Shown here one piece after another: positions 52,869 to 59,790 of a DNA stretch of 64,000 nucleotides. The number at the start of each line of letters is the position of its first letter. Position 1 is the first letter of the stretch. The DNA comes from an uncultured Dokdonia sp. GTDB lineage: Bacteria; Bacteroidota; Bacteroidia; Flavobacteriales; Flavobacteriaceae. Below the pieces are notes generated by a model that searched no databases, was not told where the DNA came from, and worked only from the letters and a program-made list of their open reading frames with translations. The DNA is taken from assembly GCF_947492535.1 (NCBI RefSeq), contig NZ_CANLNH010000001.1, forward strand, positions 496,001-560,000, given 5' to 3'. The translations under genes were made by a program, and so were the position numbers.

Positions 52869-52896
52869 AACATCCAGCACCCAGCACCCAGCACCC
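52869..52896. repeat. Heptamer repeats, right of the four-helix-bundle gene
   Basis: Four 7-base units on the plus strand: AACATCC, AGCACCC, AGCACCC, AGCACCC, preceded and followed by partial units. Confidence 0.85.
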
Positions 52897-52935
52897 AACT
52901 TCAAACTAACTAATGTTTCATCCAATTAAAAATTG

Positions 52936-52943
52936 TAATTTTG
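52936..52943 (+). promoter_or_regulatory. -7 box that decides the mtaB start
   Basis: TAATTTTG, an exact TAnnTTTG match, 20 bases before ATG 52964. It excludes the in-frame start at 52913, which lies upstream of it. Confidence 0.6.
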
Positions 52944-52963
52944 CCTACTTATTTTTAGTTAGC

Positions 52964-54295
52964 ATGGATTCACGCAAGAGAGTAGCATTCTATACATTAG
53001 GGTGTAAATTAAATTTTTCTGAAACATCAACGATTGCTCGTAATTTTACAGATGAGGGTTTTGATCGTGTGGATTTTTCGGAGCATGCAGATATTTATGT
53101 AATTAACACTTGTAGTGTTACTGAAAATGCAGACAAGCGTTTTAAAACCATTGTAAAGCAAGCACAAAAAGCAAATCCAGAAGCTTTTGTTGCTGCAGTA
53201 GGTTGTTATGCGCAATTAAAACCAGAACAGCTTGTTGCGGTAGATGGGGTAGATCTCGTATTAGGAGCTACAGAAAAATTTAAAATCACAGATTATATTC
53301 ATGACCTTTCTAAGAATGATCATGGAGAAATACATTCTTGCGAAATAGAAGAAGCCGATTTTTATGTAGGTTCTTATGCTGTAGGAGATCGTACACGTGC
53401 TTTTTTGAAAGTACAAGATGGATGTGATTATAAATGTACCTATTGTACCATTCCACTTGCTAGAGGAATTTCTCGTAGTGATACCTTATCTAATGTACTT
53501 AAAAATGCATCAGAAATTGCAGCTCAAGACATTAAAGAGATTGTACTTACAGGAGTGAATATAGGAGATTATGGAAAGGGTGAGTTTGGTAATAAAAAGC
53601 ATGAGCATACTTTTTTAGAATTAGTGACAGCACTAGATAAAGTAGACGGGATTGAACGTTTACGTATTTCTTCTATAGAACCTAATCTACTGAAAAATGA
53701 AACAATAGATGTGGTGGCAAATTCACGAGCATTTGTACCTCATTTTCATATTCCATTACAAAGTGGAAGTAATGAGATCTTAGGGTTAATGCGTCGTAGA
53801 TATCAGAGAGAATTATATGTAGATCGCGTTGCTAAAATCAAAGAAGTAATGCCACATGCATGTATAGGTGTAGATGTCATTGTAGGTTTTCCAGGAGAAA
53901 CAGACGATCATTTCTTAGAGACGTATAACTTCTTAAATGAACTGGATGTCTCTTATTTACATGTATTTACTTACTCTGAACGAGATAATACGACAGCTGC
54001 TACGATGGAAGGGGTTGTGCCTAAAAATATACGAAGCAAGCGTAGTAAAATGTTACGAGGACTTTCAGTAAAAAAGAGACGTGCTTTTTATGAATCTCAA
54101 TTAGATACACAACGTACCGTACTTTTTGAAGGCGAAAATAAAGAGGGATATATACATGGGTTTACAGAAAACTATGTCAAAGTAAAAGCCCCGTGGAATC
54201 CGGAGCTTGTGAATACATTACATGAGGTAACTCTTACTAAGATTGGTGATGATGGTATTGTGCGTTTTGACTTTGTTACATCAGAAGTGTATTAA
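52964..54295 (+). CDS. mtaB: tRNA t6A37 methylthiotransferase MtaB
   Basis: A radical SAM methylthiotransferase that converts t6A37 of tRNA-Lys to ms2t6A. The N-terminal domain has the cluster cysteines (YTLGCKLNFSET, NTCSVTENAD, AVGCYAQ), the radical SAM triad is Cys154/Cys158/Cys161 (CDYKCTYC), and a TRAM domain closes the protein (RTVLFEGENKEGYIHGFTENYVKVKAPWN). Length 443 from ATG 52964; the upstream frame from 52913 would start before the -7 box. Confidence 0.96.
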   Translation: MDSRKRVAFYTLGCKLNFSETSTIARNFTDEGFDRVDFSEHADIYVINTCSVTENADKRFKTIVKQAQKANPEAFVAAVGCYAQLKPEQLVAVDGVDLVLGATEKFKITDYIHDLSKNDHGEIHSCEIEEADFYVGSYAVGDRTRAFLKVQDGCDYKCTYCTIPLARGISRSDTLSNVLKNASEIAAQDIKEIVLTGVNIGDYGKGEFGNKKHEHTFLELVTALDKVDGIERLRISSIEPNLLKNETIDVVANSRAFVPHFHIPLQSGSNEILGLMRRRYQRELYVDRVAKIKEVMPHACIGVDVIVGFPGETDDHFLETYNFLNELDVSYLHVFTYSERDNTTAATMEGVVPKNIRSKRSKMLRGLSVKKRRAFYESQLDTQRTVLFEGENKEGYIHGFTENYVKVKAPWNPELVNTLHEVTLTKIGDDGIVRFDFVTSEVY

Positions 54296-54321
54296 TTCTT
54301 TTACAGAATTAAAATTGTAAT

Positions 54322-55020
54322 TTAAAAAGCACTAAGGTTGTAGCCTTCAATTACAGAAGCTCCTTCAAAAACATTTACAAAGAAATTTTGTGTTTTTCCG
54401 TTGCCGTAAACAAATGTACCTAAGTGTGAATAGTATGTTTTAGATTGATGTTCTCCTTCTCCGGCACCATGATAATAATAGTTAACGATATTCCCTGAGG
54501 TTGCTGTGTTTTCTGAAAAATAATCACCAATCGTTTTTACAGTCTGTGATGCATCTGCTCCAATTTTCATAATGGGCTCAAGGTCTTGATATGATTTATT
54601 CTTAATAGATTCTGCAAACTGGTATGCAACCTTTTTTGTAGCTATCATTTTTTCTAATGTATTTACAGAAAAAGAAAATGGATTTTTTTCTCCATTCTTT
54701 TGAGAAATATCTACACCTATATAGTCATAGTTTCCTCTTTCTTCAGGAGATAAGTTTTCGTATATAATTGCAGCGATGCTATTCCTAGAAAAATTAATAT
54801 TCATCGTATCTAAAATGGGACTTTGGGATACGTATACATTTTTTACATCAACGTCTTTAAGATCGCCGAGTGTGCCACCTATGATATCTTCAAATGTAGC
54901 TGTAGCTAGATAAATGCTAGAAATATCTTTTTCAGTTTCTTTTTCTGATGGTGTGGGGCCGGAACTACAAGCATACATTAATAGTATGCATACTATAGAA
55001 GTAAGAGAATGAGTTTTCAA
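54322..55020 (-). CDS. Putative lipoprotein of unknown function
   Basis: A 232-residue protein with a lipoprotein signal (lipobox LLMYAC, Cys18) and a short Ser/Pro/Glu/Lys linker. The mature part is mixed alpha/beta, with YDYIGVDISQKNGEKNPFSFSVNTLEKM and a Tyr/Gly/His-rich end (YYYHGAGEGEHQSKTYYSHLGTF). I do not recognise a family. It is encoded alone, convergent with mtaB and downstream of the acetyltransferase-like gene's terminator. Confidence 0.75.
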   Translation of the reverse strand: MKTHSLTSIVCILLMYACSSGPTPSEKETEKDISSIYLATATFEDIIGGTLGDLKDVDVKNVYVSQSPILDTMNINFSRNSIAAIIYENLSPEERGNYDYIGVDISQKNGEKNPFSFSVNTLEKMIATKKVAYQFAESIKNKSYQDLEPIMKIGADASQTVKTIGDYFSENTATSGNIVNYYYHGAGEGEHQSKTYYSHLGTFVYGNGKTQNFFVNVFEGASVIEGYNLSAF

Positions 55021-55149
55021 GTGAATTGATTTTTGGTTAGTGTTTAATTTACATACGCAAATTACAAAGCCTTTATAAATCAGGTTTATAAGAATTCACT
55101 TAGCATAAAAAAATCTATGAAAACGGGGATACTAGGTAAGTAGAAATAA

Positions 55150-55179
55150 AAAAGCTCGTGATTTTCATCACGAGCTTTT
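55150..55179 (-). terminator. Terminator of the GNAT-like gene
   Basis: A perfect 13-bp stem (AAAAGCTCGTGAT) with a TTTC loop and T/A runs at both ends. Confidence 0.9.
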
Positions 55180-55203
55180 GCTTTTTTAGATATATTACCT
55201 TTT

Positions 55204-55503
55204 CTAGATATTGATTCCTACAGGTAATAATTTTTTGTACTTACGACGATTTGATCTCATAAATTTTGCAATTTCTGGACTTGTTGGCACAAGACTAATA
55301 TTACGGTCTTCTACTTCATTAAAAACAGAAACTATAAAATCATTCATATGACCTTCAGTTCCTTCAGGCATAGAGATTTTAGTTAGGAAGATTTTTCTTT
55401 CCTGTAATGAGTACTCAATTTTTGCCATTTTGTCGTCAAACGTTGCTTCAAATTGTCTCAAGAACTCATTATCTGTCAATTCAATTGCTGTCATTGCTTC
55501 CAT
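55204..55503 (-). CDS. GNAT-like small acetyltransferase-fold protein
   Basis: A 99-residue protein resembling the small YidJ/YjdJ (COG2388) acetyltransferase type: N-terminal DDKMAKIEYSLQERKIFLTKISMPEGTEG, which is the beta-hairpin and the place of the acetyl-CoA loop, then HMNDFIVSVFNEVEDRNISLVPTSPEIAKFMRSNRRKYKKLL, where the conserved helix-strand pair and PTSPEIAKFM end are typical. Catalysis and target are unproven. It is monocistronic, with a -7 box at 55647 and a terminator after it. Confidence 0.75.
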   Translation of the reverse strand: MEAMTAIELTDNEFLRQFEATFDDKMAKIEYSLQERKIFLTKISMPEGTEGHMNDFIVSVFNEVEDRNISLVPTSPEIAKFMRSNRRKYKKLLPVGINI

Positions 55504-55646
55504 AAATTTGTAAAATATATTAAGGTATTTATAGTATAATTATGAGTATTTAAGAAATCTCTTTTATAATTTTGTAAGGAGAATTTAAAACGCTATGTGT
55601 AACAGTGTTTTTAATAACTTTTAGATTTCTTAATATTAAGTTCTTG

Positions 55647-55654
55647 CAAAGGTA
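55647..55654 (-). promoter_or_regulatory. -7 box for the GNAT-like gene
   Basis: TACCTTTG on the minus strand, implying a leader of about 135 bases before the start at 55503. The region holds no other gene. Confidence 0.45.
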
Positions 55655-55711
55655 CAAAAAAATACCTACATACGCGTTTTTAATTATGTTAAACACTTAT
55701 AATAAAGATAG

Positions 55712-56365
55712 ATGACACATCTCTATTTGATGCCTGGGATGGCTGCAAACCCATCTATTTTTGAGCATATATCATTGCCTAAAGATCGATTTACAATACA
55801 TCTTTTGGAATGGCAACTTCCTGAAAAAAAGGAAACTATATCTGATTATGCTAAACGGATGGCAGCATTTGTCACACACAAGGATAGTGTGTTGCTTGGC
55901 GTTAGTTTTGGTGGTGTTTTGGTTCAGGAAATGGCAAAACACGTTTCTCTTAAAAAACTAATAATCGTTAGTAGTGTAAAGTCTAAATATGAATTACCGA
56001 GGCGAATGAAGCTTTCGCGAAAGCTAAAACTGTATAATATCCTGCCTACTCGACTTATAGAAGATGTCGATAAGCTTGCTAAATATGCATTTGGGGAAAC
56101 GGTTAAAAATCGAGTGGAGCTATATCAGAAGTATTTATCTATGAATGATAGGCACTACATGAGTTGGGCTGTAAAAGAAATGGTATGTTGGGATCAGGAA
56201 GAACCAGATCCTAATATAGTGCATATACATGGAGATGCAGATCGTGTTTTTCCTATAAAGTATATAGATAATTGTGTGACGTTGCCGGGTGGCTCTCATA
56301 TTATGGTGATAACTAAGTATAAATGGTTTAATGAAAACCTTCCACAACTTATTGAAAATGATTAA
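55712..56365 (+). CDS. Alpha/beta hydrolase
   Basis: A 217-residue alpha/beta hydrolase: LMPGMAANPSIFEHI with the oxyanion region near the N-terminus, nucleophile elbow GVSFGG (Ser in GxSxG), an acidic residue at GDADRVFP, and the catalytic His in PGGSHIMV. There is no signal peptide. Substrate is not predictable. A palindrome copy at 56010-56025 is read as Leu-Ser-Arg-Lys in the cap or lid region. It is 22 bases before the lytic transglycosylase gene, so the two may share a transcript. Confidence 0.88.
   Translation: MTHLYLMPGMAANPSIFEHISLPKDRFTIHLLEWQLPEKKETISDYAKRMAAFVTHKDSVLLGVSFGGVLVQEMAKHVSLKKLIIVSSVKSKYELPRRMKLSRKLKLYNILPTRLIEDVDKLAKYAFGETVKNRVELYQKYLSMNDRHYMSWAVKEMVCWDQEEPDPNIVHIHGDADRVFPIKYIDNCVTLPGGSHIMVITKYKWFNENLPQLIEND
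56010..56025. repeat. TTTCGCGAAA palindrome, inside the alpha/beta hydrolase gene
   Basis: AGCTTTCGCGAAAGCT, read as Lys-Leu-Ser-Arg-Lys-Leu. Confidence 0.9.
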
Positions 56366-56387
56366 ATTGTTATAAATTATTAGAATT

Positions 56388-57335
56388 ATGAAAAGAATAG
56401 AGCGCATTTTTGCTGTAATTGGACTACTTGCTGTTGTTGTAGTGGCCATTAATGCTGTGCAACTCCCTGAAGAAGAGGTGAAAGTAGATGCAGAGCAAAT
56501 AGAAGAAGAAAAATTAATAAATGATTATAATGTATATGCATTGCCTATACCAGAAGGATTAAATTTTGCAGGAGAACCTGTTCCTGTTGAAAATCCAGAT
56601 ATTAAAGAACGTATGGATAGAGAATTGCTAGTAAATACATACTGGCAGTCTAATTCTTTACTGTTATTTAAAAGAGCTAATAAGTACTTTCCTATTATAG
56701 AACCTATTCTTGCAGCTGAAGGGGTACCGGATGATTTTAAGTATTTGGCAGTTATAGAGAGTGGTCTTACGCAAGCAGTATCTCCTGCCAGAGCCACTGG
56801 GTTTTGGCAAATCCTTAAAACGACAGGAAGAGAGTATGGACTTGAAGTAAATGATAATGTAGATGAACGCTATCATGTAGAAAAATCTACACGAGTTGCT
56901 TGTACATACTTAAAGAAAGCTAAAGAGCGTTTTGGTAGTTGGACAGCTGCTGCTGCTGCATATAATGCAGGAAATGCTGGAGTAAGTAGACGTATGAAAA
57001 GTCAAAATGTAGATACCTATTATGATTTGTTATTAGGAGAAGAGACTGGACGCTATGTTTTCAGAATTATTGCGTTAAAAGAAATTTTAAAGCACCCCGC
57101 TCAATATGGTTTTAATTTTAAGAAACAAGATTTATATGAATATATACCTACCTATAAAGTAAGTGTAGATTCAGCAGTAACAGATTTTGTTGCTTTTTCT
57201 GAACGTTTCGGAATTAATTATAAAATCTTGAAACTCCATAACCCTTGGCTTAGAGAACCACATCTTAATAATAAGTCTAAAAAACAATATTTTATTGATA
57301 TTCCTAAAGAAGGATATTATTCTTTAGGAAAGTAG
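56388..57335 (+). CDS. Lytic murein transglycosylase (MltD-like)
   Basis: A 315-residue protein with an N-terminal membrane helix or signal anchor (IFAVIGLLAVVVVAINAV). The goose-lysozyme-like SLT domain is at about 110-250: catalytic Glu in YLAVIESGL, then ARATGFWQI, AYNAGNAGVSRRM and YVFRIIALKEIL. The C-terminal 60 residues resemble a degenerate LysM segment (FSERFGINYKILKLHNPWL). It cleaves peptidoglycan glycan strands. A strong terminator follows. Confidence 0.92.
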   Translation: MKRIERIFAVIGLLAVVVVAINAVQLPEEEVKVDAEQIEEEKLINDYNVYALPIPEGLNFAGEPVPVENPDIKERMDRELLVNTYWQSNSLLLFKRANKYFPIIEPILAAEGVPDDFKYLAVIESGLTQAVSPARATGFWQILKTTGREYGLEVNDNVDERYHVEKSTRVACTYLKKAKERFGSWTAAAAAYNAGNAGVSRRMKSQNVDTYYDLLLGEETGRYVFRIIALKEILKHPAQYGFNFKKQDLYEYIPTYKVSVDSAVTDFVAFSERFGINYKILKLHNPWLREPHLNNKSKKQYFIDIPKEGYYSLGK

Positions 57336-57366
57336 GTTTTTTCGTATAAATCTATAGTATTACTAG

Positions 57367-57399
57367 GGAAATGATTTTTTAAAATCATTTCCTTTTTTT
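57367..57399 (+). terminator. Terminator of the lytic transglycosylase gene
   Basis: GGAAATGATTTT pairs with AAAATCATTTCC over a 2-base loop or slightly shorter stem, then seven T residues. Confidence 0.85.
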
Positions 57400-57452
57400 G
57401 TGTTTTTTAGACTACGGTTTCCCTATTTTTAGGGAAAATTATCCATCAAAAC

Positions 57453-57821
57453 ATGAATGCAACGATTATTATTTCACTAATTGTAATAGGGCTTTTAGCA
57501 GGTCTGTTAAGTGGGGTTATGGGTGTAGGAGGAGGCGTGGTTATGATTCCTTTAATGATTTTATTATTAGGTTTTAATCAGCATGAAGCGCAAGGGACGA
57601 GTCTTGCTGTTTTGGCTGTTCCTGTCACATTTATTGCTGCCTATAATTATTATGGCGAGGGCTATGTCAATTGGAAGTATGCAGCACTTATCGCTGTTTT
57701 CTTTGTTGTAGGCGGATTTATAGGATCAAAGCTAGCTGTCAACTTAGATCAGAAGACATTAAAGCGAATCTTTGGAGCAATATTACTTGTGATTGCTGTC
57801 AAAATGCTTTGGGGTAAATAA
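57453..57821 (+). CDS. Half-size TauE/SafE (TSUP) family permease
   Basis: A 122-residue membrane protein with four helices and a single copy of the TSUP signature (GLLSGVMGVGGGVVMIPLMILLLGFNQHEAQGTSLAVLAVP). Full-size TSUP carriers are about 250 residues with two such repeats, so this protein should act as a dimer. Family members export sulfite, sulfoacetate or similar small anions. It lies 19 bases before a convergent gene and has no obvious link to the sulfur genes at 15-19 kb. Confidence 0.88.
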   Translation: MNATIIISLIVIGLLAGLLSGVMGVGGGVVMIPLMILLLGFNQHEAQGTSLAVLAVPVTFIAAYNYYGEGYVNWKYAALIAVFFVVGGFIGSKLAVNLDQKTLKRIFGAILLVIAVKMLWGK

Positions 57822-57840
57822 ATGGATTTTACGAAACTTT

Positions 57841-58521
57841 TTAAGGAGTTGCACTTAACGCATCTTCATTAGATAATAATCTCAGAATACTATTCTTATA
57901 TAATTCTATGTTTTTAGTGTAGCAATTTTCTATTGTCTGATCCAATTTGTTTACTAATCTCTTTTCGATATTAACAACCATTTCATTAGAACTCACACTA
58001 AAAATAAGTGGTAACCCTAAAGAATGTTTAAGGTTACGTATGATCTGAGTATTTTTATTGTCTTGATCATCTACATAACGTATTTTTATTTTGTGATGAT
58101 AGTCTTTTGCCTTTTTACGAGCTGTTTTTTGATCGCTCCAGAATAGTAATACAATATCAATTTGATCACCGTATTCTTTAGCAAGTTCATTAAGTGCTGG
58201 CATTTCACCTTTACTAGGAATAGACCAAGGAGAATATGTGATTAATAAAACGGGTTTTTCAAACTTAGAAAATGGTAAATTCTTTTTTCCAAGGCTATTA
58301 GAATTAAAGTCGTCAAAATAGGTGCCAACTAATGAGTGACGAACTAAGTCATTAAATAGATGTGTTATTGTATCTTTCTTATTTGAAGAAATAGCTTGTT
58401 CTACATCCTGAATATATTTAGGAATATGCACATTTAATGCTTGAGAAAAGAATATAGTATTCTCTTGAGCAGAAAGTATAGATACGGTAAGAAAGATTAA
58501 AACGAGTAATGATCTTTTCAT
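57841..58521 (-). CDS. TlpA-like thioredoxin-fold protein without the CxxC pair
   Basis: A 226-residue exported protein (signal peptide cleaved after LSAQ). Residues of about 85-200 have the TlpA/AhpC-like fold: VLLITYSPWSIPSKGEMPALNELAKEYGDQIDIVLLFWSDQ. At the usual WCxxC site it reads W-S-I-P-S-K (99-104), so both redox cysteines are replaced by serine. A cis-Pro-like GLPLIF follows later. It could bind partners or be an inactive thioredoxin; redox activity is excluded on sequence. Only one Cys is seen, in ENCYTKN. Confidence 0.82.
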   Translation of the reverse strand: MKRSLLVLIFLTVSILSAQENTIFFSQALNVHIPKYIQDVEQAISSNKKDTITHLFNDLVRHSLVGTYFDDFNSNSLGKKNLPFSKFEKPVLLITYSPWSIPSKGEMPALNELAKEYGDQIDIVLLFWSDQKTARKKAKDYHHKIKIRYVDDQDNKNTQIIRNLKHSLGLPLIFSVSSNEMVVNIEKRLVNKLDQTIENCYTKNIELYKNSILRLLSNEDALSATP

Positions 58522-58650
58522 ACAATTATAATTTGGTCGAGTAAAAGTATGAGGTCTTTAGTTACTGTTAAAATTTTTTCGTTAAGTAGGGAAGAACATC
58601 GGATGAACTACGCAAATACTTAATTTTAAGAAATGTATATACAGCAAAAT

Positions 58651-58697
58651 AGATGTAAAATCATGGTGATTCTAGAATCATTCATGAGTGTACATCT
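58651..58697. terminator. Long nested inverted repeat, possible terminator
   Basis: AGATGTA pairs with TACATCT at the ends, CATG occurs in both arms, and the centre is the palindrome GATTCTAGAATC. It lies after the stop of the TPR gene (58727, minus strand), so termination is one reading. Confidence 0.5.
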
Positions 58698-58726
58698 AAT
58701 TATTTTATAGGTAAAAGGGGGGTGGT

Positions 58727-59308
58727 CTATCTTCTAAAACCACCACGGCCTCCACGACCTGCTCTAGCTCCAAATTGTTGTTTTGGTTGTTGACCAGCTC
58801 TTTTCATGTTCTGTTCCATCACCTTTATTTGTTCTGCGAGCATATTGTGTTTGTCTAAACTTTTAGCTTCCTTAAGTAGTACTTGAGCTTCGCGTTTGCG
58901 ATTTTTTGTCATTGCAATTCCAGCAAGGTTTAATTTCGCCATGGCTAAATCAGTCTTCATGGATAATCCTAAGTCAATAGCTTTTTTAAAGAACTTTTCA
59001 GCTTGTGTCATATTGGTTTGAGAGACCATTAAGCCTTGAAGATAATAATAGTATCCCTGTTGTTTCTTGGTAAGTGCGCCTTCAGGACTACTTATTTTTC
59101 CTAACCATTTTTGTGCGCCAGGAAAATCTTGCTTACGTAATCTTAAGAATGCAAGGATAATAATCTCATTCTTAAAATATAATAATACAAAAATGGCAGC
59201 TAGTAAAATAAACATGATACCATTTCCGATTTCATTTTCTGTAAACTGCCATACAGCAAGTGCTATAACCGCTATTGCAAGAATTAATTTTATATTTTTA
59301 TTAAACAT
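58727..59308 (-). CDS. Membrane-anchored TPR protein with Arg/Gly-rich tail
   Basis: A 193-residue protein. Two N-terminal membrane helices (LILAIAVIALAVWQF, IMFILLAAIFVLLYF) are followed by helical TPR-like repeats (YYYLQGLMVSQTNMTQAEKFFKKAIDLGL, AKLNLAGIAMTKNRKREAQVLLKEAKSL). The C-terminus is disordered and rich in Gln, Gly and Arg (RGGRGGFRR), resembling RGG boxes that bind nucleic acid or proteins. Function is unknown. It is monocistronic and divergent from rpmH. Confidence 0.82.
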   Translation of the reverse strand: MFNKNIKLILAIAVIALAVWQFTENEIGNGIMFILLAAIFVLLYFKNEIIILAFLRLRKQDFPGAQKWLGKISSPEGALTKKQQGYYYYLQGLMVSQTNMTQAEKFFKKAIDLGLSMKTDLAMAKLNLAGIAMTKNRKREAQVLLKEAKSLDKHNMLAEQIKVMEQNMKRAGQQPKQQFGARAGRGGRGGFRR

Positions 59309-59424
59309 AGTATATAGTATGTATTTTTGATGTCTGAAAAGTTGATTTTTTCTATTGAAAAACGAGGTTTTTGAATAGATCGCAAATGTACTAAAAACAA
59401 CTATAAAAAAATTGAAAATTAGAC

Positions 59425-59454
59425 TTGGAGAAGTAAAAAGTTATCGTATATTTG
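59425..59454 (+). promoter_or_regulatory. Promoter for rpmH
   Basis: TTG at 59425 and TATATTTG at 59447-59454, 19 bases apart. The leader to the rpmH ATG is about 65 bases. Confidence 0.8.
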
Positions 59455-59525
59455 CCCCCAGCTTTGAAAGCGGTACATTAAAAGTAAAATTTCAGATCTA
59501 GTAAAGGTCACAAAGAAGATATAAA

Positions 59526-59687
59526 ATGAGTAAAAGAACGTTTCAACCGTCAAAAAGAAAAAGAAGAAACAAGCATGGCTTCAGAGAGCGTATGGCTTCA
59601 GCAAACGGCCGTAAGGTATTAGCTAGACGTCGTGCTAAAGGTAGAAAGAAATTAAGTGTATCTTCTGAACCTCGTCACAAAAAATAA
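59526..59687 (+). CDS. rpmH: 50S ribosomal protein L34
   Basis: A 53-residue, very basic protein that begins [20 protein letters not shown] and continues [26 protein letters not shown], the classic L34 sequence, with the short extra tail SEPRHKK known from Bacteroidota. It is part of the large ribosomal subunit. It has its own consensus promoter (59425-59454) and a terminator directly downstream. In many bacteria rpmH sits with rnpA and dnaA; here it stands next to carB instead. Confidence 0.98.
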   Translation: MSKRTFQPSKRKRRNKHGFRERMASANGRKVLARRRAKGRKKLSVSSEPRHKK

Positions 59688-59710
59688 TGATATTTGAATA
59701 TCAAAATAAG

Positions 59711-59742
59711 GGTGTTGCTTTTTTTAAGTAACACCTTTTTTT
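59711..59742 (+). terminator. Terminator of rpmH
   Basis: GGTGTTGC pairs with GTAACACC (one G-U pair) over a T-rich loop, followed by a T run. Confidence 0.85.
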
Positions 59743-59790
59743 ATACCCTGTCAGTTCCTATTTTTATACCATAGAAATCCTTTCCTTAAA

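Noticed and set aside
52913-52963. Upstream ATG for mtaB
   Set aside because: It lies before the -7 box at 52936-52943; the family sequence starts at ATG 52964.
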